Assembly (NCBI GenBank): GCA_047631555.1 | Contig: JBLHZY010000001.1 | Location: forward strand, 496,001 to 560,000 | Direction: 5' to 3' | Length of the DNA: 64,000 bases | Source: JBLHZY01 sp047631555 | GTDB taxonomy: Bacteria; Pseudomonadota; Alphaproteobacteria; Rhodobacterales; Rhodobacteraceae | In this document: positions 25,550 to 34,205 of the stretch, piece after piece | How the letters are laid out: each line of letters begins with the position of its first letter | Numbering within the stretch: position 1 is the stretch's first letter | The notes under the pieces: model-generated | Told to the model about the DNA's origin: nothing | Databases searched by the model: none | Seen by the model: the letters and a program-made list of their open reading frames with translations, nothing else | Made by a program: the position numbers and the translations under genes

Positions 25550-27064
25550 ATGACTTCGCTTTTAGAAATGCGCGCCATCACCAAGGAATTCCCCGGTGTA
25601 AAGGCGCTTGATAATGTCACGCTGAGCGTTGAGCAGGGCGAAATCCATGCGATCTGCGGCGAAAACGGCGCCGGAAAATCGACGTTGATGAAGGTGCTTT
25701 CCGGGGTCTATCCAGCCGGAACCTATGACGGCGAAATCCATTACGATGGCGCAGCAGCGACCTTTTCAAACATCTCGCAAAGCGAAGCGCGCGGCATCAT
25801 TATCATTCACCAAGAGCTGGCACTTGTGCCGCTCCTTTCCATTGCCGAAAACATCTTTTTGGGCAATGAAATCGCCCCCTCAGGCGTTCTCAATTGGCCC
25901 GAAACCTTTCAGCGCGCCAAGGCCCTGCTTGATAAAGTCGGCCTCGCGGAAGCCCCAACAACGCTTGTGGATAAGCTTGGCGTGGGCAAACAACAGCTCG
26001 TTGAAATCGCCAAAGCCCTCTCTAAAGACGTCCGCCTTTTGATCTTAGATGAGCCAACTGCCGCGCTCTCTGAGGCCGATAGCCAAGCGCTTTTGGATTT
26101 GCTGCTTGAGCTTAAAAATCAAGGCGTTACCTCGATTATCATCAGCCACAAACTCAACGAAGTGAAGCGCGTCGCTGATACCGTCACCGTGATCCGCGAT
26201 GGGGCGTCTGTATCGACCCTTGGCAAAGACGAGATCACCGAGGATCGCATCGTGCGCGATATGGTTGGGCGCGATATGTCCGATCGCTATCCGGCGCGGC
26301 CGCGCGTTGCCGGGGACATGTTGATGGAGGTCGAGGGCTGGAATGTCTGGCATCCCGAACATGCCGAGCGCCAAGTGATCAAAGACGCCAATTTCCATGT
26401 CCGCGCGGGCGAGGTCGTCGGGATTGCAGGGCTGATGGGTTCGGGGCGCACCGAGCTTGCGATGAGCCTGTTTGGCCGCTCTTACGGGCGCAATATTTCG
26501 GGCGAGCTGCGCATGCACGGGCGCGCAGTTGATGTCTCTCAAGTGGATCGCGCGATCAAGGCGGGCATGGCCTACGTGACCGAGGATCGCAAATCCCTTG
26601 GCCTCGTTCTGGAAGAAACCATTCAGCGCAATATCACCCTGGCAAACCTGCCCGCCGTCTCAAACAGAGGCGTGATCAACGAGGCCGAAGAAACCAAAGT
26701 ATCAGAGAGCTACCGCGAGGCGATGAACATCCGCACGCCGTCGGTTTTTCAGCGCGTGATGAACCTCTCAGGCGGCAATCAGCAAAAGGTTGTGCTTTCT
26801 AAATGGCTCTTTGCCGGGCCTGAGGTTTTGATTTTGGATGAGCCAACGCGCGGCATCGATGTGGGCGCGAAATTTGAGATTTATGGGATCATCAACGACC
26901 TGTCCGCACAGGGCAAAGGCGTCGTGATGATCTCCTCCGAGATGCCCGAGCTTTTGGGCATGTGCGATCGGATTTACGTAATGAACGAGGGGGCATTGGT
27001 CGGCGAATTGAGCGCGGCCGAGGCCAACCAAGAGCGCATAATGTCGCTCATCGTAACGGACTAG
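25550..27064 (+). CDS. gguA: Sugar ABC transporter ATPase GguA (CUT2, two ABC domains)
   Basis: A 504-residue protein with two tandem nucleotide-binding domains, as in MglA/XylG/GguA. The first has Walker A GENGAGKST (near residue 40), the signature region GVGKQQLVEIAKAL and Walker B LLILDEPTAAL. The second has the degenerate GLMGSGRTE in place of Walker A, normal for CUT2 ATPases, then LSGGNQQKVVLSKWL and VLILDEPTRGIDVG. It energises uptake of sugars captured by ChvE. It ends 12 bases before gguB. Confidence 0.94.
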   Translation: MTSLLEMRAITKEFPGVKALDNVTLSVEQGEIHAICGENGAGKSTLMKVLSGVYPAGTYDGEIHYDGAAATFSNISQSEARGIIIIHQELALVPLLSIAENIFLGNEIAPSGVLNWPETFQRAKALLDKVGLAEAPTTLVDKLGVGKQQLVEIAKALSKDVRLLILDEPTAALSEADSQALLDLLLELKNQGVTSIIISHKLNEVKRVADTVTVIRDGASVSTLGKDEITEDRIVRDMVGRDMSDRYPARPRVAGDMLMEVEGWNVWHPEHAERQVIKDANFHVRAGEVVGIAGLMGSGRTELAMSLFGRSYGRNISGELRMHGRAVDVSQVDRAIKAGMAYVTEDRKSLGLVLEETIQRNITLANLPAVSNRGVINEAEETKVSESYREAMNIRTPSVFQRVMNLSGGNQQKVVLSKWLFAGPEVLILDEPTRGIDVGAKFEIYGIINDLSAQGKGVVMISSEMPELLGMCDRIYVMNEGALVGELSAAEANQERIMSLIVTD

Positions 27065-27076
27065 GGGAGAGAGCAA

Positions 27077-28297
27077 ATGGCCGAGGCCAAGACGGAATTA
27101 AAGGGCATTGGCGCCTATCTGGCCAGCCATATGCGCGAATACGGGCTGCTGTTTGCGCTGATCGCGATCATGGGGTTTTTCCAGATCGTCACAGGTGGCA
27201 CCTTGCTGCGCCCAGTCAATATCACCAATCTGTTTTTGCAGAATTCTTACATTATTATCATGGCCTTAGGCATGTTGATTGTGATCGTCGCGGGGCAGAT
27301 TGATCTTTCTGTTGGCTCTGTGATGGGCTTCGTTGGGGCCTTTGCGGCCGTTTTGATCGTCAATCACGATTGGCCGGTTTGGGCGACATTGATCATCTGC
27401 ATTGCCATGGGCGGGCTGATCGGCGCGGCGCAGGGATATTGGGTCGCTTATTGGAAAATTCCCGCCTTTATTGTCACGCTCGCAGGGATGCTCGTCTTTC
27501 GCGGCCTCTCGCTTTGGCTGCTCGAAGGGCAATCTGTTGGGCCGTTTCCAAAAGAGTTCCAGCTGCTCTCAACCGGCTTCATTCCAGACATCTTTGCCGG
27601 CGCATTCAGCGAAAGTCTGGCGACCTTCCTTGACGTGCGCAAAGTCAATCTTCTGGCGCTGGTTTTGGGGCTGATCGGGGCGGGGTCCATCGTCTGGCTT
27701 GGTCTGCGCAAACGGGTCCGCAACGCGGCCTACGGGATTGAGGATGAGCCGCGCGCCTTCTTCATCGGGCGCAATATTATCGTCGCGGGCGCGCTCTTGT
27801 TTGTCGTCTTTAAACTGAGCACATTTCGCGGCCTTCCCAACGTTTTGATCACCATGTCGGTGCTGACAATCATCTATGCGTTTCTGACTGAGAGCACGAC
27901 CATCGGGCGGCGCGTCTATGCGCTTGGCGGCAATGAAAAAGCGGCCAAACTCTCGGGTATCAAGACCGAGCGGCTTACCTTCCTTGCCTTCGTCAACATG
28001 GGGATGCTCGCCGCCCTTGCAGGCCTGATCTTCGCCGCTCGCCTCAATACAGCGACGCCAAAAGCAGGCTTTGCGGTCGAGCTGGATGTGATTGCTGCGG
28101 TGTTTATTGGCGGCGCGTCCATGTCGGGCGGGGTCGGCAAGATTGTTGGCGCTGTGGTTGGCGCCTTCATTATGGGTGTGATGAATAACGGGATGTCGAT
28201 CATGGGGATTGGCATTGATTATCAACAAGTTATCAAGGGTCTTGTGCTGCTCGCGGCGGTGATTTTTGATGTGTATAACAAGCGAAAGCAAGGATAG
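27077..28297 (+). CDS. gguB: Sugar ABC transporter permease GguB (CUT2)
   Basis: A 406-residue inner-membrane permease with about ten hydrophobic segments. Family signatures are VIVAGQIDLSVGSVMGFVGA near residue 75, AFIVTLAGMLVFRGLS, and the cytoplasmic loop GRRVYALGGNEKAAKLSGI that contacts the ATPase. The end VIAAVFIGGASMSGGVGKIVGAVVGA is also typical of the XylH/GguB group. GGGGAGAG precedes the start. It works with GguA and ChvE. Confidence 0.94.
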   Translation: MAEAKTELKGIGAYLASHMREYGLLFALIAIMGFFQIVTGGTLLRPVNITNLFLQNSYIIIMALGMLIVIVAGQIDLSVGSVMGFVGAFAAVLIVNHDWPVWATLIICIAMGGLIGAAQGYWVAYWKIPAFIVTLAGMLVFRGLSLWLLEGQSVGPFPKEFQLLSTGFIPDIFAGAFSESLATFLDVRKVNLLALVLGLIGAGSIVWLGLRKRVRNAAYGIEDEPRAFFIGRNIIVAGALLFVVFKLSTFRGLPNVLITMSVLTIIYAFLTESTTIGRRVYALGGNEKAAKLSGIKTERLTFLAFVNMGMLAALAGLIFAARLNTATPKAGFAVELDVIAAVFIGGASMSGGVGKIVGAVVGAFIMGVMNNGMSIMGIGIDYQQVIKGLVLLAAVIFDVYNKRKQG

Positions 28298-28301
28298 CGG
28301 G

Positions 28302-29291
28302 ATGCTTATTTCACAAGTCGATAACGGGTCTGGCGGCATCATTGTCGTCGCGCGCGAAGGGTCCGAGGCCTATGCGGTTAAGGGGGCAGGCTCGACGCTG
28401 AGCCTTGCACAAGAGGCCATTGCGAGCGGCAAATCCATCGCCGAGGTGATCCAAAACCACGGGCTCGGCGCGGCGATCGATCTTGAAGCTGCCGCCGCCG
28501 AGGGGCGCATGCTTTTGCCGATCACTCATCCCGATCCGGCCCATCTTCACCTCACCGGAACAGGGCTGACCCATCTTGGTTCGGCCTCCACGCGCGATGC
28601 GATGCACGCCAAAGCGGATGCTGATGAAGCCCTCACCGACAGTATGAAAATGTTCCGCCTCGGCCTTGAAGGCGGCAAGCCGGAAGCGGGCCAAATCGGC
28701 GCGCAGCCTGAGTGGTTTTACAAAGGCAACGGGCATGCCGCTGTCGCCCCCGGCGCGCCGATCCATTCGCCCGGATTTGCGCTGGATGCAGGCGAAGAAC
28801 CTGAAATCGCAGGGATTTACCTGATCGGCCCAGGCGGCGCGCCGCAGCGGATCGGCTTTGCCATTGCCAATGAATTCTCTGATCATGTGACCGAGCGCGG
28901 CAATTACCTTTGGCTTGCCCATTCCAAGCTGCGCCCCGCCGCTTTTGGCCCGGAAATCCTGCTAGGTGAACTGCCGCAATCGGTTGAAGGCACCAGCCGG
29001 ATCATCCGCGATGGCCGCGAGCTTTGGTCCAAACCCTTCCTGTCGGGCGAAGCGAATATGTCTCATAGTTTGGCCAATCTAGAGCATCACCATTTCAAAT
29101 ATGGGCTCTTTTGTCAGCCCGGCGATCTGCATGTGCATATGTTTGGCACAGCGACGCTTTCTGTCGCGGATGGGATCAAAACCCAAGCAGGCGATACCTT
29201 TGAAATCCAAGCGCCCGCCTTTGGTTTGCCCCTGCGCAATCCGCTTGTTCAAGAGGCCGATACTGGCCTCGTCACCGTTGGTAAATTGTGA
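28302..29291 (+). CDS. gguC: GguC, AraD1-family (FAH-fold) sugar-acid enzyme
   Basis: A 329-residue protein of the fumarylacetoacetate-hydrolase fold. The metal-site segments are recognisable: FYKGNGHAAVAPGAPIHSP, DAGEEPEIAGIYLIG and FAIANEFSDHV. The AraD1/GguC family co-occurs with arabinose catabolism and is inferred to dehydrate L-2-keto-3-deoxyarabonate to 2-ketoglutarate semialdehyde. That would bridge the dehydratase encoded downstream and the aldehyde dehydrogenase at 21670. I start at the ATG at 28302, five bases after the gguB stop and after AAGGA, not at an in-frame ATG inside gguB. The exact reaction is inferred from context. Confidence 0.85.
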   Translation: MLISQVDNGSGGIIVVAREGSEAYAVKGAGSTLSLAQEAIASGKSIAEVIQNHGLGAAIDLEAAAAEGRMLLPITHPDPAHLHLTGTGLTHLGSASTRDAMHAKADADEALTDSMKMFRLGLEGGKPEAGQIGAQPEWFYKGNGHAAVAPGAPIHSPGFALDAGEEPEIAGIYLIGPGGAPQRIGFAIANEFSDHVTERGNYLWLAHSKLRPAAFGPEILLGELPQSVEGTSRIIRDGRELWSKPFLSGEANMSHSLANLEHHHFKYGLFCQPGDLHVHMFGTATLSVADGIKTQAGDTFEIQAPAFGLPLRNPLVQEADTGLVTVGKL

Positions 29292-29295
29292 GGAT

Positions 29296-31041
29296 ATGAT
29301 GAGTTTCAAACCTGCCAAATGGCCCCGCAAACTCCGCTCGCAAGAGTGGTTCGGCGGCACAGGTCGCGATCAAATTTATCACCGTGGGTGGATGAAAAAC
29401 CAAGGCCTGCCGCATGATATGTTTGATGGGCGTCCGGTGATCGGCATCCTCAATACATGGTCTGAATTGACCCCCTGCAACGCCCATCTGCGCGATCTTG
29501 CAGAGCGGGTAAAGCACGGCATTTTAGAGGCCGGCGGCTTTCCGGTTGAAGTCCCGGTTTTCTCGGCCTCGGAAAGCGGCTTTCGCCCCACGGCGATGAT
29601 GTTTCGCAACCTTGCGGCCATGGCCGTTGAAGAGGCGATGCGCGGCCAGCCGATGGATGGCGCGGTGCTTTTGGTCGGCTGTGACAAGACAACGCCAAGC
29701 CTGCTTATGGGCGCGGCCAGCACGGATATTCCCTCAATCGTGGTCAGCGGCGGGCCGATGCTGAATGGCTATTTTCGCGGCGAACGGGTCGGGTCTGGGA
29801 CGCATCTTTGGAAGTTTTCCGAAGCGGTCAAAGCGGGCGAGATGGATGCAGACGATTTCCTCGAGGCAGAGGCCTCAATGAGCCGCTCGCCCGGCTCCTG
29901 CAACACGATGGGCACCGCCTCAACCATGGCCTCGATGGCCGAGGCCTTGGGCATGGCGCTTTCGGGCAATGCAGCAATCCCGGCCGTGGACTCGCGCCGC
30001 CGCGTCATGGCGCAAGTGAGCGGGCGGCGCATTGTTCAGATGGTAAAGGACGATCTTAAACCCTCGGACATTTTGACCCGCAAAGCCTTTGAAAACGCGA
30101 TCCGCACCAATGGCGCGATTGGTGGCTCGACCAATGCGGTGATCCATTTGCTGGCGATTGCTGGGCGCGTTGGCGTTGATATTACGCTGGATGATTGGGA
30201 TCGCTGCGGGCGCGATGTTGCGACGATTGTAAACCTGATGCCCTCGGGCAAATACCTGATGGAAGAGTTCTATTATGCCGGCGGTTTGCCGGTCGTTTTG
30301 CGCCATCTGGGCGATGCGGGCCTGCTCCACAAAGATGCGCTGACGGTTTCCGGCGCAGGCATGTGGGACGAGATTAAGAACGTGGTGAACTACAACGATG
30401 AGGTGATCCTGCCAGTTGAAAAAGCCCTAACACAACAAGGCGGTATCGCCGTTTTGCGCGGCAACCTCGCCCCCAAAGGCGCAGTGCTCAAGCCCTCCGC
30501 CGCCTCTCCACATCTGCTCAAACATCGCGGGCCGGCACTCGTTTTTGAGGACATCGACGACTATAAAGCGCGCATCAATGACGAGGCGCTGGATGTCGAT
30601 GAAAACAGCGTTTTGGTGCTCAAATACTGCGGGCCGAAGGGCTATCCGGGCATGGCCGAAGTGGGCAATATGGGCCTTCCGCCTAAGGTTTTGCGCAAAG
30701 GAATTACCGATATGGTGCGCATTTCTGATGCGCGCATGTCGGGCACGGCTTATGGCACGGTCGTGCTGCATACATCGCCCGAAGCGGCGGCTGGGGGGCC
30801 GCTGGCTGTGGTGCAAACCGGCGATATGATCGAACTTGATGTCGGCGCGCGCAGCCTGCATTTGGATATTCCTGAGGCCGAACTTGAAGCGCGCCTTGCC
30901 GCTTGGAAAGCCCCGGTGGCTGCGCCTGCATCGGGCTATGCTTGGCTCCATCACGCCCATGTTGAGGGCGCCGATACGGGCGCGGATTTGGATTTTCTCA
31001 AAGGCGCGCGCGGCAACGCTGTGGGCAAGGATTCTCATTAA
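29296..31041 (+). CDS. L-arabonate-type sugar-acid dehydratase (IlvD/Edd family)
   Basis: A 581-residue Fe-S dehydratase. The three cluster-ligand cysteines are Cys61 (LTPCNAHL), Cys129 (VGCDKTTP) and Cys202 (SPGSCNTMGTAS). The start (KWPRKLRSQEWFGGTGRD) and length match L-arabonate/D-xylonate dehydratases rather than IlvD proper. It converts the aldonate to the 2-keto-3-deoxy acid. The ATG at 29296, four bases after the gguC stop, was chosen; in-frame ATGs inside gguC are not credible. It overlaps the next gene by one base (TAATG). Confidence 0.9.
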   Translation: MMSFKPAKWPRKLRSQEWFGGTGRDQIYHRGWMKNQGLPHDMFDGRPVIGILNTWSELTPCNAHLRDLAERVKHGILEAGGFPVEVPVFSASESGFRPTAMMFRNLAAMAVEEAMRGQPMDGAVLLVGCDKTTPSLLMGAASTDIPSIVVSGGPMLNGYFRGERVGSGTHLWKFSEAVKAGEMDADDFLEAEASMSRSPGSCNTMGTASTMASMAEALGMALSGNAAIPAVDSRRRVMAQVSGRRIVQMVKDDLKPSDILTRKAFENAIRTNGAIGGSTNAVIHLLAIAGRVGVDITLDDWDRCGRDVATIVNLMPSGKYLMEEFYYAGGLPVVLRHLGDAGLLHKDALTVSGAGMWDEIKNVVNYNDEVILPVEKALTQQGGIAVLRGNLAPKGAVLKPSAASPHLLKHRGPALVFEDIDDYKARINDEALDVDENSVLVLKYCGPKGYPGMAEVGNMGLPPKVLRKGITDMVRISDARMSGTAYGTVVLHTSPEAAAGGPLAVVQTGDMIELDVGARSLHLDIPEAELEARLAAWKAPVAAPASGYAWLHHAHVEGADTGADLDFLKGARGNAVGKDSH

Positions 31042-31994
31042 TGGCCGCTTCAAAACCGCATAAAATTGCCCTTGTTGGCATCGGCAAAATCGCCCGGGAT
31101 CAGCATATTCCGGCGCTTGCCGCGAGTACTGATTTTGATCTCAGGGCCGCCGTTTCGCGCAATGGCGACGTCGAGGGCATTCAAAATTTCAGCGATTTCA
31201 ACGAGATGCTGCAAGCCTGCCCAGATATCACCGTTGTCTCGCTTTGTATGCCGCCTGTGCCGCGCTTTGAGTTTGCCCGCCTTGCGCTCGAGGCCGGGCG
31301 CCATGTGATGCTCGAAAAACCGCCCGGCGCGACGCTGGCAGAGGTCCACGCGCTTGAGGCCCTTGCTCAGGCGCAAAATCGTAGCCTTTACGCCACATGG
31401 CACAGCCGCGAGGCCGCCCAAGTCAGCGCTGCAAAAGCATGGCTCGCGGATAAAGAGATCACCAAAATGGAGGTGATCTGGAAAGAGGATGTGCGCCGCT
31501 GGCATCCCGGCCAAGACTGGATTTGGCTGGCGGGCGGGCTTGGCGTTTTTGATCCGGGCATCAACGCGCTCTCCATCGTGACCGAAATCATGCCCCATGC
31601 GCTGCACCTCAATGGCGCTGATCTCTATTTTCCGGCCAATCATCAAACGCCTATCGCGGCGGATCTACAGTTTGCCGCGCAAAACGGCGCTGATCTTCGC
31701 GCGCAGTTCGATTGGCGCCAAGAGGGCGATCAAATCTGGACGATTGAGGTGCAAACCAAGACTGGCACCCTTCGCCTTGAAGACGGCGGCGCGCGGCTTT
31801 TGATCGACGGGATCGAACAGCCTCAGCCAAACTCAGAGGCCGCGCCTTTGGGCGGCGAATACCCGCGCCTTTACGCAAATATGGCGGCGCTTTTGGCCAA
31901 AGGGGCCTCGGATGTCGATCTTTCGCCCATGGTCCATGTTGCGGATGCCTTTACCCTTGGGCGCAGGCATGAGGTTGCGCCGTTTTCGTTCTAA
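31041..31994 (+). CDS. D-galactose/L-arabinose 1-dehydrogenase (Gfo/Idh/MocA family)
   Basis: A 317-residue NAD(P)-dependent dehydrogenase. The Rossmann start is KIALVGIGKIARDQHIPAL, the family motif is MLEKPPGATLAE, and the substrate domain includes WKEDVRRWHPGQDWIW and GGLGVFDPGINALSI. These resemble galactose 1-dehydrogenase and the L-arabinose 1-dehydrogenase of Azospirillum brasilense. It would oxidise the pyranose to the lactone, the first step before the arabonate-type dehydratase encoded directly upstream. No separate lactonase is seen in this cluster, so the lactone may open spontaneously or be opened by an enzyme encoded elsewhere. Confidence 0.86.
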   Translation: MAASKPHKIALVGIGKIARDQHIPALAASTDFDLRAAVSRNGDVEGIQNFSDFNEMLQACPDITVVSLCMPPVPRFEFARLALEAGRHVMLEKPPGATLAEVHALEALAQAQNRSLYATWHSREAAQVSAAKAWLADKEITKMEVIWKEDVRRWHPGQDWIWLAGGLGVFDPGINALSIVTEIMPHALHLNGADLYFPANHQTPIAADLQFAAQNGADLRAQFDWRQEGDQIWTIEVQTKTGTLRLEDGGARLLIDGIEQPQPNSEAAPLGGEYPRLYANMAALLAKGASDVDLSPMVHVADAFTLGRRHEVAPFSF

Positions 31995-32194
31995 GGGCGC
32001 GCGGCGTCCGAAAGATGCATAAGTTTAAGGCGCATCAAGGCCGCGCCCCGATCGATCGGGCCCCAATGCGCTGAAGAGGCGAAGAAATCCGCCCGCGTAT
32101 CTCGGCTGGCCTTGCGCTGCTCGGGCGCTTCCTGCACATTCGCGCCAGCATTTTTCAACCGCGAGCAGCCAAAATATGAATAGCCTTTCGCCAT
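31991..32194 (-). CDS. Small hypothetical protein, 67 residues
   Basis: A leftward reading frame fills the 181-base gap between two plus-strand genes. It overlaps the stop of the galactose/arabinose dehydrogenase by four bases and the start of the TrpD2-like gene by 19. Codon choice resembles that of real genes nearby. The product is basic, begins MAKGYSYFGCSR and has no membrane segment or known motif. No strong ribosome site was seen, so it may be spurious. Confidence 0.35.
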   Translation of the reverse strand: MAKGYSYFGCSRLKNAGANVQEAPEQRKASRDTRADFFASSAHWGPIDRGAALMRLKLMHLSDAARP

Positions 32195-33165
32195 ATGTTC
32201 GGATCATGGGCCGCGGTCCGGGCCGCGCGCGCTCGCTGACCCAAGCCGAGGCATTCGAGGCGATGGAGATCATCCTCTCGGGCCAAGCCGCGCCCGAAGC
32301 CACCGGCGCCTTGCTGATGCTGATGCGCTATCGCGGCGAGATACCTGAGGAAATTGCAGGCTTCGTTCAGGCGCTGCGCGGCTCGCTCGATCCATGGCCC
32401 GGCAAGGCTCCCGCGCTTGATTGGCCGAGCTATGCGGCCGGGCGAACCCGCGGCGCGCCGTGGTTTTTATTGGCGGCCAAGCTCGTGGCGCGCGCCGGGC
32501 ATTCTGTTTTGCTCCACGGTTGGAATTCGCATCAATCCCAAGTGGCCTCTGTGCGCGGCGCCCTCGATCATGCCGGGATCGAAACGGCGCAAGATTTCGC
32601 CGGTGCATCTACTCTTTTGGCGCGCGATGGGATCGCTTATCTGCCTTTGGAAAGCTTTGCCCCGAAGGCCTATGATCTGCTGCGCCTGCGGGATATTTTG
32701 GGGCTGCGCTCTGCGATAAACACTTGTTTACGCGTGCTAAATCCGGGCGGCGCGCAGGCGGCGGTTCAAGGTGTTTTTCATCCGCCGTACCGAGAATTGC
32801 AGTCCAATGCTTGCGCGCTTTTGGGCCTCAACGGGCTTACCGTGATCAAAGGCGGCGGCGGCGAATTTGAGCGCCACCCAGGCAAAGACGCAGCGCTTTA
32901 TGGGCTTCGAGACGGTGCGCTATTTGAAACAAGCGCTGCCGCAACCTTGGATGAACCGGCGCGCAAATTGGCCGATATGGGCCATGAGGCGCGGGATTTG
33001 GCGCGGCTCTGGAGCGGCGAACTGAGCGACGGTTTTGCGCGCGAAATCGTCCTCTCGACGGCCGCGCTCGCGCTAGAAACTTTGGGCGAGCCCGACGGCG
33101 AAGCGCGCGCGCGCGCCCTTTGGCAAGAACGCCTTTCGCCAATGTCGCCAAACGCGGCGCGCTGA
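32176..33165 (+). CDS. TrpD2-like (glycosyl transferase/phosphoribosyltransferase fold) protein
   Basis: A 329-residue protein with the anthranilate-phosphoribosyltransferase fold. An N-terminal helical domain (SLTQAEAFEAMEIILSG, EATGALLMLMRYRGEIPEEIAGFV) precedes a segment AGRTRGAPWFLLAAKLVARAG where TrpD has its PRPP-binding glycine loop. The usual GTGGD motif is missing, as in the TrpD2/YbiB proteins that bind nucleic acid rather than making tryptophan. Its neighbour nine bases downstream is a truncated siroheme synthase, so a link to siroheme or nitrate/sulfite assimilation is possible but unproven. Confidence 0.8.
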   Translation: MNSLSPYVRIMGRGPGRARSLTQAEAFEAMEIILSGQAAPEATGALLMLMRYRGEIPEEIAGFVQALRGSLDPWPGKAPALDWPSYAAGRTRGAPWFLLAAKLVARAGHSVLLHGWNSHQSQVASVRGALDHAGIETAQDFAGASTLLARDGIAYLPLESFAPKAYDLLRLRDILGLRSAINTCLRVLNPGGAQAAVQGVFHPPYRELQSNACALLGLNGLTVIKGGGGEFERHPGKDAALYGLRDGALFETSAAATLDEPARKLADMGHEARDLARLWSGELSDGFAREIVLSTAALALETLGEPDGEARARALWQERLSPMSPNAAR

Positions 33166-33174
33166 GGAGAGATC

Positions 33175-34173
33175 ATGAAATTTTTCCCAATGTTTTTGCG
33201 CGTGGCCGAGCGGGATGTTTTGATCATCGGTGGCGGTGAACAAGCTGCGCAAAAAGCCCGCCTCATGCTCAAAACCGAGGCCCGGATAAGCTTTTTAGCG
33301 CCGCTAATTGACGACGAATTGGCCGCTTTGGTCGAAGAAGGCCGCGCGCGCCATGACGCGGGCCCAATCACGCCGGATCGCCTTCGCGGCGCAGCGCTTG
33401 TCTTTATCGGGTCGGGCTGCCCGGGCCATGATGCGGCGATCCATGCGCTCGCGCGTGAGGCCGGTGTTGTGGTCAATGTCGTCGATCAGCCAGCCCTTTG
33501 CGAGGCCACGACCCCCTCGATTGTGGACCGTGATCCGTTGGTGATTGCCATCGGAACAGAAGGGGCAGCGCCAGTTTTGGCCCGCCAGATCAAAACCCGG
33601 ATGGAGGAAATCCTCGAGCCGCGTTTGGGCGAGCTTGTCGGGCTTGCAGGGCGCCTTCGCGGTGCGGTGGCGCAGCACGTGGCGCGGCCTGCGCGGCGCG
33701 GGCTTTGGCGCTGGGTTTTTGCGGGCGATCCGCGCCGACTTCACGCGCGCGGCGCTGAGCGCGAGGCGGCTGAGCAGATCAAATCGGCGATCCTATCGGG
33801 CTCTGCGCCAAACCATGTGCCAAGCGGCGCGATCGCTTTGATTGAGGCCGGGCCGGGGCCGCAAGACCTTTTGACCCTGCGTGCGGTTCAACGCCTGCAA
33901 GAGGCTGATTTTATCTATTATAACGGTGACTTGCAGCAAGGGGCGCTGGAATTGGCGCGCCGGGATGCGGATCGAATTGCCTATGGCGAGGCCGATTTTG
34001 AAACCTGTATCGCGCAAGCGATTGAAGCGGCAAAAAACGGCGCTTTGATCAGTATTTTGGTGAAAAATTGCCAAAGTACTGAGGGCAAAACGCTCGCCAA
34101 ATCGGCCAAAGCCGCGGGCCTCAATTTCGAAATTGTACCCGGTATTGCAGCGGATTTCGGCGCGCAGGATTAG
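33175..34173 (+). CDS. Siroheme synthase with truncated, degenerate methyltransferase domain (CysG-like)
   Basis: A 332-residue protein. Residues 1 to about 210 are a normal precorrin-2 dehydrogenase/ferrochelatase domain: VLIIGGGEQAAQKARLML, NVVDQPALC, TPSIVDRDPLVIAIGTEGAAPVLARQ. From residue 222 a uroporphyrinogen-III methyltransferase domain begins (ALIEAGPGPQDLLTLRAV). It loses the key loops: the usual GGDPFVFGRGGEE region is replaced by ISILVKNCQSTEGKT, and the chain stops soon after FEIVPGIAADFG instead of continuing about 130 residues. It probably oxidises and ferrochelates precorrin-2 made by a separate CobA. GAGGAGA precedes the ATG. Confidence 0.82.
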   Translation: MKFFPMFLRVAERDVLIIGGGEQAAQKARLMLKTEARISFLAPLIDDELAALVEEGRARHDAGPITPDRLRGAALVFIGSGCPGHDAAIHALAREAGVVVNVVDQPALCEATTPSIVDRDPLVIAIGTEGAAPVLARQIKTRMEEILEPRLGELVGLAGRLRGAVAQHVARPARRGLWRWVFAGDPRRLHARGAEREAAEQIKSAILSGSAPNHVPSGAIALIEAGPGPQDLLTLRAVQRLQEADFIYYNGDLQQGALELARRDADRIAYGEADFETCIAQAIEAAKNGALISILVKNCQSTEGKTLAKSAKAAGLNFEIVPGIAADFGAQD

Positions 34174-34205
34174 CCGCGCGCCGCAATCATTTTTGGGCCG
34201 ATAAT

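Noticed and set aside
29101..29295. 65-codon N-terminal extension of the arabonate-type dehydratase
   Set aside because: It lies wholly within gguC in another frame; the ATG at 29296 gives the family N terminus.
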